The translations under genes and the position numbers were made by a program. From the NCBI GenBank assembly GCA_963701735.1, contig CAVPBI010000015.1:6059-70058 (forward strand): a DNA stretch of 64,000 bases, written 5' to 3'. The notes under the pieces were generated by a model. It saw nothing but the letters and a program-made list of their open reading frames with translations, ran no database searches and was not told where the DNA came from. Source of the stretch: CAWABB01 sp963701735. Lineage in GTDB: Bacteria; Bacteroidota; Ignavibacteria; UBA10030; UBA6906. Within the stretch, counting starts at the first letter, position 1. Each line of letters starts with the position of its first letter. Positions 1-8,852 of this stretch are shown here, in pieces.

Positions 1-82
1 CGGCGACGGGAAGATCTTCATTTCCACCATCGACGACGTGGTACGCGTCCGCACCGGAGAATCCGGCGAGGACGCGCTGTAG
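1..82 (+). CDS. glnB: PII signal transduction protein, C-terminal fragment
   Basis: Only the last 26 codons and the stop lie in the window (frame starting at base 2). They read GDGKIFISTIDDVVRVRTGE followed by SGEDAL, which matches the conserved C-terminal signature of PII proteins (GlnB/GlnK), the trimeric sensors of 2-oxoglutarate and ATP/ADP that control nitrogen assimilation. The T-loop lies outside the window, so GlnB and GlnK cannot be told apart and the symbol is provisional. The gap to era is 82 bases with no obvious terminator. Confidence 0.8.
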   Translation, partial: GDGKIFISTIDDVVRVRTGESGEDAL

Positions 83-164
83 CTCCGGCCGTACGGTCCT
101 TTCCTGTTGCGGCGACCGTCGATGAGGACGGGCCCGTCATTCTGAGCATGGCCGAGAAACTCCT

Positions 165-1088
165 ATGAGCGAACCCGAAAGCACGCCGTCAGGTTTCCGC
201 TGCGGGTACGTCGCTATTGTGGGTGAACCGAACGTTGGCAAATCCACGCTGATGAACCGGCTGCTCGGGCAGAAGATCTCCATCGTCACCCGCAAACCCC
301 AGACCACGCGCCACAAGGTGCTGGGGATCCTTTCGAACGATCACGCGCAGATGATCTTCCTGGACACGCCGGGCATCATCACGCCGCATTACGCCCTGCA
401 CGAGGCGATGATGCGGTCGGCGGGGGCGGCGATCCAGGACGCCGACGTCATCCTCCTCATGATCGACGCAACCTCCCCGGGCTCCGACGACCCCGCCTCG
501 CACGCCCAGGTCTTCGAGCGGCTCACCGGCCTCACCAAGCCGGTCCACCTGGTCATCAACAAGATCGATCTTATCCAGAAGGCGGCACTTCTACCCGTCA
601 TCGATGCCTTCGCGAAGCGCTACACGTTTGGCGAGATCCTCCCCGTATCGGGACTCACCGGTGAAGGGGTGGAGGAGCTGCTGCGTGTCATTGAGCGCGG
701 CCTGCCGGAGCACCCGCCGCTCTATCCGCCCGATATCGTCAGCGATCACCAGGAACGCTTCTTTGTCGCGGAGATCATCCGCGAGAAGATCTTCGTGGCC
801 TGCCAGGACGAAGTGCCGTATTCGACGACCGTGGATATCGTCGAGTTCAAGGAGCGCGCGCACGGGAAGTGGTTCATCAGCGCCGATGTGTACGTCGAGC
901 GGGATTCGCAGAAGGGGATCGTGATCGGCAAGGGGGGCACGAAGCTGCGCGAGATCGGATCGGCGGCCCGCCGGGACATCGAGACATTCCTTCAGAACCC
1001 CGTCTTCCTGGAGCTCCACGTCAAAGTGCGCGAAGGGTGGAGGGAGCAGGAGGACTGGCTCAAGCGGCTCGGCTACGGACCCTCCTGA
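165..1088 (+). CDS. era: GTPase Era
   Basis: A 307-residue Era GTPase, which acts in maturation of 16S rRNA and the 30S subunit at the inner face of the membrane. The G1 loop GEPNVGKS is at residues 20-27, the switch region QTTRH follows near 46-50, G3 DTPG is at 67-70 and G4 NKID at 132-135. The C-terminal KH RNA-binding domain carries VIGKGGTKLREIG near residues 250-262. Length is typical of the family (about 300). The ATG is preceded by a weak purine stretch. The next gene starts 14 bases after the stop, so co-transcription is likely. Confidence 0.97.
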   Translation: MSEPESTPSGFRCGYVAIVGEPNVGKSTLMNRLLGQKISIVTRKPQTTRHKVLGILSNDHAQMIFLDTPGIITPHYALHEAMMRSAGAAIQDADVILLMIDATSPGSDDPASHAQVFERLTGLTKPVHLVINKIDLIQKAALLPVIDAFAKRYTFGEILPVSGLTGEGVEELLRVIERGLPEHPPLYPPDIVSDHQERFFVAEIIREKIFVACQDEVPYSTTVDIVEFKERAHGKWFISADVYVERDSQKGIVIGKGGTKLREIGSAARRDIETFLQNPVFLELHVKVREGWREQEDWLKRLGYGPS

Positions 1089-1102
1089 GCAGGGTGCGCA
1101 CA

Positions 1103-2029
1103 ATGCAGGCAACCGGGTCCGACCGCCTGAAGATCTTCCTCGCGTTCCTCGCCGTCAGCACCATCTGGGGCTCCACCTGGCTGGCGATCAAGATCGGGCT
1201 TCAGACCGTGCCTCCGTTCCTGTCTGCAGGCCTGCGCTTTGTCCTGGCGTCGAGCATACTCCTGCTCATCGTGCGCTTCAGAGAAGGGTCGATCCCGAAG
1301 ACTCGTGAAGCGAAGATTGTCTACGCCACGATGGGTCTCCTCTCGTTCACCATCCCGTTCGCCCTCGTCTACTGGGGCACGCAGTTCATCCCTTCCGCGC
1401 TGGGCAGCATCCTCTTTGCAGCATACCCGTTCTGGGTTGCACTCTTCTCGATCCTGCTCCTCCCGAACGAGCGGATGAATGCTTACAAGGCCGCCGGCAT
1501 CGCGATCGGTTTCATCGGCCTTGTCGTCGTCTTCTCGCGGGACCTCGAGTGGACCGGGTCGTCCTCGCTCCCGGGCATGATCGCGGTCATGACCAGCGCC
1601 GCACTGCAGGGGTTCTCGCTGATCATCGTGAAGAAGTACGGCGGACCGATCAGTCCGTTTGCGATGAACGGGATCGGCATGGCGATCGGGGCGGTGGGGC
1701 TGCTGACGCTCGCGCTGCTGTTTGAGCCGGTCGGAACCGCAGTATGGACCTCCCAGGTAGTCCTTTCGATCGTCTACCTCGCGCTGTTCGGGTCGGTCGT
1801 GACATTCGTCTCATATTACTGGCTCCTGAAGCGCACCGACGCAGTCTACCTATCGCTGACCTCGTTCATCAACCCGATCGTCGCGGTTCTGCTGGGCGTG
1901 GTATTCATGGGCGAACATCTGGGGCCGACGGTGTTGACGGGAGCTGCGCTCGTCCTCCTGGGGATTGCGGTTGCGAATGGCAAGGCGCTCGCTGCGCGGA
2001 TCCGACGGGTTGGGGAGGAGGCGGGATGA
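1103..2029 (+). CDS. EamA/DMT-superfamily transporter
   Basis: A 308-residue integral membrane protein of the drug/metabolite transporter superfamily. It opens with the typical signature STIWGSTWLAIKIGL in the first helix and shows about ten hydrophobic segments arranged as two EamA repeats (roughly residues 10-140 and 155-295). The substrate cannot be told from sequence; family members export amino acids, nucleosides or other small metabolites. I start it at the ATG at 1103 because translation further upstream would run over the era 3' end in another frame. Its stop overlaps the uvrC start (ATGA), so the two are translationally coupled. Confidence 0.88.
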   Translation: MQATGSDRLKIFLAFLAVSTIWGSTWLAIKIGLQTVPPFLSAGLRFVLASSILLLIVRFREGSIPKTREAKIVYATMGLLSFTIPFALVYWGTQFIPSALGSILFAAYPFWVALFSILLLPNERMNAYKAAGIAIGFIGLVVVFSRDLEWTGSSSLPGMIAVMTSAALQGFSLIIVKKYGGPISPFAMNGIGMAIGAVGLLTLALLFEPVGTAVWTSQVVLSIVYLALFGSVVTFVSYYWLLKRTDAVYLSLTSFINPIVAVLLGVVFMGEHLGPTVLTGAALVLLGIAVANGKALAARIRRVGEEAG

Positions 2030-3963
2030 GCCCGGACGGCATCACGATCAGGCTCTCGGAGCAGGAGGTGGGCCTCGCCGAAAAGCTGGAGGCGCTCACC
2101 GCGGGTCCCGGGGTCTACCTCCACAAGGATGCGGGCGGGACGGTGCTCTACGTCGGCAAGGCCAAGAGCCTCCGGAACCGGGTGCGCCAGTATTTCCAGA
2201 AGTCCCGTTCGATGGGTCCGCGCATCGAGCAGATGCTCTCGCGCGCGACCGACCTGGAGGTGATCGTCACCGACAGCGAAGTGGAGGCGCTGATTCTTGA
2301 GTCGAACCTGATCAAGAAGATGAAGCCGCGCTACAACGTGACGCTGAAGGACGACAAGAGCTATCCGTACATCGTCATCACCAACGAGCCGTTCCCGCGC
2401 GTGTTCGTGACCCGCCAGGTCCGGAAAGACGGATCGCACTACTTCGGCCCGTACACGGACGTGAAGAACGTGCGCGCAGCGCTCAAGACGGTCCGGGATA
2501 TCTTCCCCGTCCGGAGCTGCAACTACCTCATCGACGAGGAGTCGATCCGGAAACGCAAGGTGAAGGTCTGCCTCGACTACCACATCAAGAAGTGTGAAGG
2601 GCCGTGCGAGGGACTTGTCTCACACGAGCGGTACGGGGCGATGATCGAGCAGGTGGCCTCGCTCATCCGGGGGCGGACGGATTCCCTGATCGCGAAGTTG
2701 ACCGATCAGATGGACCGTGAAGCCAATTCCCTGCGGTTCGAGGAGGCGGCGATCCTGCGCGACCGGATCAAGGGGCTGCAGGCGTACAGCGAGCGGCAGA
2801 AGGCGTCTAACCTCGATGCGGTCGACCGCGACATTCTCGCAGTGGCGGTGGAGGGGGACGATGCGTGCGGGGTGATCTTCCGGCTTCGGGAAGGGAAGAT
2901 GATCGGACGGCGCCACTACTATCTGGCAAACGTCGATCAGCGCGAACAGTGGGAAATCATTGAAGCGCTCGTGCAGCAGTACTACCTGGATGCCGACGAT
3001 GTCCCCGGTGAAGTGCTCGTTCCCGTCGCCCCTGCGGAAACTGCCACGCTTGAGCGCTGGCTCTCCGAACGCGCGGGAGTGCATGTGACGCTTGTCGTTC
3101 CAAGAGAGGGCGAGGAAGCGACGCTCGTTCGCCTGGCCGCGACCAACGCGAAGTTCCTGCTGGACGAGCTGAAGCTCCAGCGGCTGAAGCGGTCGGAAGT
3201 GATCCCGCACGGCGTGCAGTCGCTCCAGAAGGATCTCCGCCTCGACCGGCTGCCGCGCCGCATGGAGTGCTTCGATATCTCGAATATCCAGGGGACCGAC
3301 CCGGTTGCGTCGATGGTGGTGTTCGTGGACGGAAAGCCCAGAAAGAGCGAGTACAGGAAATACAAGATCCGGTCGGTCGCCGGTCCCGACGACTTTGCCA
3401 GCATGCAGGAGGTCGTGAGGCGAAGGCTCTCCCGACTGCAGGAGGAGCAGCAGCCGCTGCCGGACCTGATCGTCATCGACGGGGGGAAGGGGCAGCTCTC
3501 GAGCGCGGTGGAGGTGTTACGCGACCTCGACCTGCCGGGTCAGCCGGTGATCGGGTTGGCGAAGAAGCTGGAAGAGGTGTTCATGCCGGGCAGGAGCGAG
3601 CCCGAGATCCTTCCCAAGGCATCAACCAGCCTGCGCCTCCTGCAGAGGATCCGCGACGAAGCGCACAGGTTCGCCGTCAGTTATCATCGCACGCTCCGCT
3701 CGAAGCGGACACTGCAGACGGAGCTCGACCTGATCAAGGGGATCGGGAAGAAGCGTGCCGGAGAGCTGCTGGAGGTCTTCGGGTCGGTGCAGGGGGTCAG
3801 GTTCGCGACAGTGGATCAGCTTGCGGAAATCGTGGGACAGACCGTCGCGGAGCGCGTGCGCGAGTACTTCGACATGTCTGATGGCGCGCCCGAGGAAACG
3901 CCGAAGACCGAGACTGCCGGGCCGGATACCGCGGCCAAAGGGACCGAGGAGGCAGGCTCATAA
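2026..3963 (+). CDS. uvrC: Excinuclease ABC subunit C
   Basis: A 645-residue UvrC, the nuclease that makes both incisions in nucleotide excision repair after recruitment by UvrB. The GIY-YIG domain (residues about 28-105) includes GPGVYLHKDAGG and LYVGKAKSLRNRV. A UVR/UvrB-binding motif lies near 220-255. The RNase H-like endonuclease domain starts at about 410 (MECFDISNIQG) and includes VIDGGKGQ near 483. A helix-hairpin-helix motif with LIKGIGKKRAG is near 569. The tail (last 25 residues) is rich in Glu, Thr and Ala and is longer than usual. The start overlaps the upstream transporter stop by four bases. Confidence 0.97.
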   Translation: MSPDGITIRLSEQEVGLAEKLEALTAGPGVYLHKDAGGTVLYVGKAKSLRNRVRQYFQKSRSMGPRIEQMLSRATDLEVIVTDSEVEALILESNLIKKMKPRYNVTLKDDKSYPYIVITNEPFPRVFVTRQVRKDGSHYFGPYTDVKNVRAALKTVRDIFPVRSCNYLIDEESIRKRKVKVCLDYHIKKCEGPCEGLVSHERYGAMIEQVASLIRGRTDSLIAKLTDQMDREANSLRFEEAAILRDRIKGLQAYSERQKASNLDAVDRDILAVAVEGDDACGVIFRLREGKMIGRRHYYLANVDQREQWEIIEALVQQYYLDADDVPGEVLVPVAPAETATLERWLSERAGVHVTLVVPREGEEATLVRLAATNAKFLLDELKLQRLKRSEVIPHGVQSLQKDLRLDRLPRRMECFDISNIQGTDPVASMVVFVDGKPRKSEYRKYKIRSVAGPDDFASMQEVVRRRLSRLQEEQQPLPDLIVIDGGKGQLSSAVEVLRDLDLPGQPVIGLAKKLEEVFMPGRSEPEILPKASTSLRLLQRIRDEAHRFAVSYHRTLRSKRTLQTELDLIKGIGKKRAGELLEVFGSVQGVRFATVDQLAEIVGQTVAERVREYFDMSDGAPEETPKTETAGPDTAAKGTEEAGS

Positions 3964-4158
3964 CAGGCGCATCATCTCTCTGCCTGGGCGAGTTCCCCTG
4001 CCACCCTGGAGAAGTGACGACGTCGCTGCTCACCCTGCCTGATCTCCCTGTGCTATCCATCAATCCTGCACGCATGGAGCAAGCCTTCGGGGAGCGAGCA
4101 CGGATTTCGGGATCGGGTACGCCTTGCGGAAACGCCTAAGCGTGAAGAGCGCGGGTTA

Positions 4159-6345
4159 TTAGTACTCCCATCGAATGCCTGCGGTGACCACGAGATTCCG
4201 TCCCATCCCCGGCTCCAGGTAGATCGCCTCCCCCGCCCGGTTCACGTCCGGGTTGATCCAGCCAGAGGCGGCGTATCGCCTTTCCAGCAGGTTTTCCACC
4301 GCGGCCGTGAGGCTCAATGCCAGCCCCTTGCCTAACGGCTCCACGCCGTCGATGCCTCCCGCCACATGCACTGCCGTCCACGGGCTCACGGTGAACCGGT
4401 TGTAGTCATCCACCACGTATGCTCCGACCCCCTGGATTGTCATCTCGACAAAGGCCCAGCGCACATCCGGGTGTGCGTACCGGGCCCTCGCATGGTAGAA
4501 GTTCCACGGCAGACCGGCCATGTCGTTCCCCGAAAGATCCCCTGATGCCCCTGGCCGCCCGTAGTGTACCGAGTCGATGACGTATGAGCGGTACGTATTC
4601 TGCGAGAGCGTCAGCGACCCTTCGAGCAAGAGTCCGATTGATGTCCGGGCCGTGCCGCTCAGCTCCACGCCGATCCGTTCGCTTCGTCCCGCCGTGAAAT
4701 AGAATCTCCCATTCCTGTAGGGGATGATGTCGTTGTGGGTTCGGATGAAATACGCCGCGGCGTCATACGTGACCTCGCTCAGGAACGCTCCGCCGCCCCA
4801 CTCTACGCCGCCGCGCGTACCTGCTTCGAGCGTCAGCGATCGGGACGGCTCGAGCAGGGGGTTTATGGCGTACAGCGTGTCTTCGCCCGTCGTCGACGGC
4901 GGGTCCGTCTCGTTGCCGGCCGGGATTTCGAATCCGCCGCCGACATTCAGATAGGCCATGGAACCTGGCGAGAATTCCCACCGCAGCCCGCCTTTCGGCG
5001 TGAATCCGGTGAACGACTTGCGGTCATGCAGGAGCGGGGTGCCGGAGGATTCGTAGAAGTCCTCGTATGTGTAGGTGATGTCGTCATACCTGAAGCCGAG
5101 CGAAATCCCAAGGCCATTGTCCAGAATAAGGTCATCCTCGATGAACAGTCCCGCGGCAAGAGCGTTCTCCCGTTTATCGGTGCGGAGTGCCCCGCGGCCC
5201 CCATTCGCGAGATTGTAAAAGAGGACAGATCCATCCTGCAGCTCGACATCGCCGCCGGCGTGCAGCGTGTTGGTGATATCCTCCGAGAGCGCGGAGAGGT
5301 TTCTGTACACCGCGGCTCCGCCGACATGGTATCGCGTGAAGTCCCTGAACGTGTTTCGCTCGGAACGCTGGAGGAATTTTGGCGTAACGAACGTGGAGAG
5401 CATAATCGTTTGTGAGGGGTCGAACTCGTGCTCCATGCGGACGCCCAACCGGCCGAGCGTATTATCCCTGTGCTCGTCCCGCTGCACGTACGTCGGACTG
5501 TAATTGATCGGGTCGTCCTGTGCCTGCCGCGGGTCGGAGGAGTACTGCGATGGCGTCAGCGCTCCTGGAATCCTGAACGTGCTGTGCGCGGCCGCGAGTG
5601 AGATGTCGAACCGTGTTTGTGCGGACGCCCGGATCGCGGCCAGCGCATTGAAGATATCCTGTGTGCTTCGCGAGTGTTCGCGCCATCCATCATACCCGCT
5701 GGTTCCGTAGGAGAGCCCGATGCTGCCGCCGTCGATCGGGAGGCCCGCGTCGATGACCGTCTTTAGAAATCCAAATCCTCCCGTTGCCGTTCGGATCCGG
5801 ACAAAGGGAGTATCGAAATCCATGTCCGTACGAAAATTGATGACGCCGCCGGACGCGTTGCCCCAGAGGGTCGTGGCGTTTGACCGGATGACTTCTAGCG
5901 ATCCCACGGACCAGGGGTTCAGGAGGTCGAACGAGGTGCGGCCATCAGGTTCTGTGAGGGGGAGTCCGTCGAGCAGCACGCGGATCCCGCGGGAGGTTCC
6001 GGCGTTCGAGCGTTCGCCGGCGCCCCTCGCGCCGAAGCCGCGGATAGTGATCCGCACATCCTGGGATCCGGAGCGGGATTGGGCTAGTACGCCGGGGACG
6101 CCTCGCAGGGCCTCATCCAGGCCGATCCCTCGGACGAACGAAATGTCCGCCGGCTTCAGGACGGTCACCGCCAGGGGCAGATCGCCGGTGGTCAATGACG
6201 AGCGGGACGACGTGACGACGACTTCGGGGAGGACATACACGGTGTCGGTACGCTCACCCGGAGTCTTCTCTGGAAACAGGGGGAAGGAGGGGGCTGCGCC
6301 TGGAGCACAGACGAGCAGGACGGAGAGAAAGGGCCTGAGATTCAT
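4159..6345 (-). CDS. TonB-dependent outer-membrane receptor
   Basis: A 728-residue TonB-dependent receptor that would import an unknown ligand (siderophore, vitamin or similar) across the outer membrane using TonB energy. A signal peptide (MNLRPFLSVLLVCAPG) precedes a TonB-box-like stretch (DTVYVLPEVVVTSS) and a plug domain at about 45-160 with the hallmarks ITIRGFGARG, VLLDGLPLTEPDG and VIRSNATTLWGNASGGVINF. The remainder is alternating beta-barrel sequence ending in an aromatic C-terminus (WEY), as expected for Bam-dependent insertion. The ATG at 6345 is chosen because it starts the signal peptide and has AAAGG eight bases upstream; a longer in-frame start at 6432 would add 29 non-signal residues. 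Confidence 0.93.
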   Translation of the reverse strand: MNLRPFLSVLLVCAPGAAPSFPLFPEKTPGERTDTVYVLPEVVVTSSRSSLTTGDLPLAVTVLKPADISFVRGIGLDEALRGVPGVLAQSRSGSQDVRITIRGFGARGAGERSNAGTSRGIRVLLDGLPLTEPDGRTSFDLLNPWSVGSLEVIRSNATTLWGNASGGVINFRTDMDFDTPFVRIRTATGGFGFLKTVIDAGLPIDGGSIGLSYGTSGYDGWREHSRSTQDIFNALAAIRASAQTRFDISLAAAHSTFRIPGALTPSQYSSDPRQAQDDPINYSPTYVQRDEHRDNTLGRLGVRMEHEFDPSQTIMLSTFVTPKFLQRSERNTFRDFTRYHVGGAAVYRNLSALSEDITNTLHAGGDVELQDGSVLFYNLANGGRGALRTDKRENALAAGLFIEDDLILDNGLGISLGFRYDDITYTYEDFYESSGTPLLHDRKSFTGFTPKGGLRWEFSPGSMAYLNVGGGFEIPAGNETDPPSTTGEDTLYAINPLLEPSRSLTLEAGTRGGVEWGGGAFLSEVTYDAAAYFIRTHNDIIPYRNGRFYFTAGRSERIGVELSGTARTSIGLLLEGSLTLSQNTYRSYVIDSVHYGRPGASGDLSGNDMAGLPWNFYHARARYAHPDVRWAFVEMTIQGVGAYVVDDYNRFTVSPWTAVHVAGGIDGVEPLGKGLALSLTAAVENLLERRYAASGWINPDVNRAGEAIYLEPGMGRNLVVTAGIRWEY

Positions 6346-6443
6346 GGCAAGCCTTTGAGATGCCGATCGCGAAGAGAACCGGCTTGTAGCGGATGGTTGC
6401 CTTAATCTCGCGAGAAGAAAGTGAATAGGCAAACGAAGCTGCG

Positions 6444-6902
6444 CTACGAGCCGGAAGCCGCCACTCGCGCGAGCGCCTGCACGGCCTGGACCATGGCCAT
6501 CAACCCCATCCCCTTGCCCATCGAGATGTTTTGCCGGAAGATTTCCAGGACGATGTCGGGAGGGACGGCGGCCACGGTGACCGCGGGAAGTCCGGAGAGT
6601 GTCTGCTTCAGGATAGCGGAGAGCGCCTTTGCCGATATCCCCGAAGGGTTCTCGACCGCGAAATGGAGATCGAGCGTCCCGTCGTTCTTTCTGAGCGCCC
6701 AGACATAGGCGTCGGATTCGCAGTACGGCACGCGGTGAGCAGGATCGTACGGTCGCCGCGCAACGGATGCGTCGACGGGCCGGTAGCGGTCCGCCCAGTG
6801 AATCAGGAGCGCCGCACGCTCTTCGGAGTCGTGCGTGCTGTTGAGAGTTTCGATAACCTCGCGGAGGTGGTCGGGCAGCGTTGTGGTCGCGATCGTGCTC
6901 AT
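6444..6902 (-). CDS. sufE: SufE family sulfur-acceptor protein
   Basis: A 152-residue SufE-like protein, which accepts persulfide sulfur from a cysteine desulfurase or sulfurtransferase for Fe-S cluster assembly in the cytoplasm. The acceptor cysteine is C61 in the context RVPYCESD, equivalent to the RVxGCQS motif of SufE; the C-terminal half has the family pattern of a long helix after a GLPAVTV-like turn. It overlaps the upstream sulfurtransferase stop by four bases (ATGA), so the two are one transcript. No SufS or SufBCD gene is visible in the window, so sulfur may come from the adjacent rhodanese. Confidence 0.88.
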   Translation of the reverse strand: MSTIATTTLPDHLREVIETLNSTHDSEERAALLIHWADRYRPVDASVARRPYDPAHRVPYCESDAYVWALRKNDGTLDLHFAVENPSGISAKALSAILKQTLSGLPAVTVAAVPPDIVLEIFRQNISMGKGMGLMAMVQAVQALARVAASGS

Positions 6903-7765
6903 CGCTCGATCGGCACGTTGACCAGGTTGCCCCACTCGGTCCAGCTGCCGTCGTAGTTCCTGACGTTCTTGAACCCGAGCAGGTGTGTCAGCACGAACCA
7001 CGTATGGCTGCTCCGCTCGCCGATGCGGCAGTACGTGATAACGTCGTCGTCGCCTGCGAGTCCCTGCTCCCCGATGTAGATCTCCCACAGCTTGTCCGCA
7101 GGCTTGAACGTGCCGTCTTCCAGGTTGACCGCGCGGGCCCACGGAACGTTCCTCGCGCCGGGGATGTGTCCGCCCCGGAGAGAGCCCTCGTTGGGATAGT
7201 TCGGCATGTGCAGCCGCTCGCCTGTATACTCCTCGGGCGAACGGACATCGACGAGTGGCAGACCCTTTTCGAGGTGGACGAGCACGTCATCCCTGAAGGC
7301 TCGCACAGAGCTGTCATCGCGTTCGGGTGCTTTGTAGGCCGTCTTCGCGATGACCGGAACCTCCCGGGTCATGGGGCGTCCTTCGAGTTCCCATTTCTGT
7401 CGCCCGCCGTCCATGATCTTTGCGTTGGTATGGTTGAAGAGTCGGAACACCCAGTATGCGTAGCAGGCCCACCAGTTGTTCTTGTCGCCGTAGAAGACAA
7501 CGGTCGTTCCCGGCGTGACCCCGATGCGTGACATGAGCTGTTCGAAGCCGCTCCTCGTGATGTAGTCGCGTCGGAGCTGGTCGTTCAGATCGCTCGTCCA
7601 GTCCACGTGCACCGCACCCGGGACATGGCCGGAGGCGTACAGGAGGGTGTCCTCGTTCGACTCCACCATCCGGACCGACGGGTCCTTCAGATGCTCTGCC
7701 ACCCAGGCGGTGGACACGAGCGAATCGGGATTGGCGTAACCTCTCACTTTTATATCGGTAGACAT
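6899..7765 (-). CDS. Thiosulfate sulfurtransferase (two-domain rhodanese, CysA2-like)
   Basis: A 288-residue tandem rhodanese. The N-terminal domain is inactive-like and the C-terminal domain carries the active cysteine at about residue 246 in YCRIGERSSHTWFVL. This loop is that of thiosulfate sulfurtransferases such as mycobacterial CysA2/CysA3 and differs from the CGSGVTA loop of mercaptopyruvate sulfurtransferases. It would transfer a sulfane sulfur from thiosulfate to an acceptor. The gene sits head-first in a two-gene operon with sufE, a pairing seen elsewhere, which suggests that SufE is the physiological partner. A 260-bp divergent gap separates it from the next plus-strand gene. Confidence 0.92.
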   Translation of the reverse strand: MSTDIKVRGYANPDSLVSTAWVAEHLKDPSVRMVESNEDTLLYASGHVPGAVHVDWTSDLNDQLRRDYITRSGFEQLMSRIGVTPGTTVVFYGDKNNWWACYAYWVFRLFNHTNAKIMDGGRQKWELEGRPMTREVPVIAKTAYKAPERDDSSVRAFRDDVLVHLEKGLPLVDVRSPEEYTGERLHMPNYPNEGSLRGGHIPGARNVPWARAVNLEDGTFKPADKLWEIYIGEQGLAGDDDVITYCRIGERSSHTWFVLTHLLGFKNVRNYDGSWTEWGNLVNVPIER

Positions 7766-8025
7766 AGGGGTTCTCCGGAGATTCGAGACTGTGTCATACT
7801 ACTCCAACGGCCAGGGGACTGGCAAGGTTCCTTGTCGGCGATGTAGTTTCTACAATTCGAGATATGAATGGCCGAGTTTGCCCACTCATGCCGTCGGCAA
7901 CCACCTGGATTTGCGTCGAAATGAGAGAAACGTCGCCTGAGAGAACGATGTCTGGTGGCATATTCCTTGTCTCTTCTGCATGTGATGAGTACTCATGAGT
8001 AAGACAACCAGAAAGGGCAGGAATC

Positions 8026-8232
8026 ATGAGAATCAAGCAGGTATGGGGAGAATTCTTTATGCCGGAGGTTGCGCGAAAGAGGCTGGAGGAGAGTGTATTC
8101 GGGAGCGGTGAAGAGGCGGTCAGGGATATCCAACAGGTTTTCCCGAACCACGTGGTGTACGAGGAAGCCGGCTCACTGAAGGTTACCGTGAAGGACAGGA
8201 GTTTCAGGGTGGCCGAATTCCTGGAAGTCTGA
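8026..8232 (+). CDS. Small hypothetical protein (68 aa)
   Basis: A 68-residue soluble protein with mixed charge and no recognisable domain. An SD-like sequence (GAAAGGGCAGGAATC) directly precedes the ATG and codon positions look natural, so I prefer this to the 215-codon open frame on the opposite strand, which has low-complexity Ser/Thr-rich composition. It lies 45 bases upstream of an exported DUF4177-like gene on the same strand. No function can be assigned. Confidence 0.5.
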   Translation: MRIKQVWGEFFMPEVARKRLEESVFGSGEEAVRDIQQVFPNHVVYEEAGSLKVTVKDRSFRVAEFLEV

Positions 8233-8277
8233 GCCCCCACGCGGGGGGTGTTCGATATCGACACAATAGAGGCGCGC

Positions 8278-8541
8278 ATGAAATCCACGATGAACATCAA
8301 GGGACGATTCGTTGTTGTCGTCGGGTTGGCTCTTGTGATGGCCGCACTGATCATAGGCAGGACCGCGGAGGCGCAGAATGCGCCGCAGCAGGCTCCGAAG
8401 GTTGTCAAGTGGGAGTACGCCGATGGCGCGAACCTGAACATCGCTCAGATGAACGCCCTGGGCGAGCAGGGATGGGAGTTGTGCTCGTTCGTGAATTACG
8501 GGAAGGATCTGTACTACATCTTCAAGCGCCCGAAGAATTGA
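8278..8541 (+). CDS. Exported DUF4177-like small protein
   Basis: An 87-residue protein with an N-terminal hydrophobic signal segment (RFVVVVGLALVMAALIIG) followed by AEAQ, a likely signal-peptidase site. The mature part, KVVKWEYADGANLNIAQMNA then LGEQGWELCSF and YYIFKRPK, has the pattern of DUF4177 (short beta-alpha proteins with GWEL and a terminal FKR). Function is unknown. The ATG at 8278 has GAGG five bases upstream; an in-frame start at 8248 would put charged residues ahead of the signal. The stop is followed after four bases by a minisatellite. Confidence 0.7.
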   Translation: MKSTMNIKGRFVVVVGLALVMAALIIGRTAEAQNAPQQAPKVVKWEYADGANLNIAQMNALGEQGWELCSFVNYGKDLYYIFKRPKN

Positions 8542-8545
8542 CCGG

Positions 8546-8737
8546 CGGCAGCGTCATCCCGCGGCAGCGTCATCCTGCGGCAGCGTCACCTCGCGGCAGC
8601 GTCACTTCGCGGCAGCGTCACCTCGCGGCAGCGTCATCCCGCGGCAGCGTCACCTCGCGGTAGCGTCATCCCGCGGCAGCGTCACCTCGCGGCAGCGTCA
8701 CCTCGCGGCAGCGTCACCTCGCGGCAGCGTCACCTCG
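8546..8737. repeat. 16-bp minisatellite, 12 tandem units
   Basis: Twelve head-to-tail copies of a 16-bp unit, consensus CGGCAGCGTCACCTCG, with a few single-base variants (CATCCC, CATCCT, CACTTC, CGGTAG). A degenerate thirteenth unit (CGGTACGGACCCCTCG) starts at 8738. There are no spacers, so it is not a CRISPR array. It begins four bases after a stop codon and no start codon/SD suggests that it is translated. Confidence 0.95.
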
Positions 8738-8852
8738 CGGTACGGACCCCTCGCACGACAAGGACCACTGTCCCCAGACGACGTCGCCGGACGGGGAACA
8801 GACCGGTTGGCGCGATTGTTGAAGTTAGTGTACGTAGACGAGGGAATTGTAT

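Noticed and set aside
6444..7142. A longer SufE protein starting at 7142.
   Set aside because: The extra N-terminus is Arg/Gly/Gln-rich sequence antisense-like to the sulfurtransferase codons; the ATG at 6902 with the ATGA overlap gives a normal SufE.
7794..8441. A 215-codon minus-strand open frame opposite the two small genes at 8026 and 8278.
   Set aside because: Low-complexity Ser/Thr composition, no SD, no family resemblance, while the plus strand has SDs and a signal peptide.
8546..8737. CRISPR array.
   Set aside because: Units are 16 bp, contiguous and without spacers; no cas genes are present.
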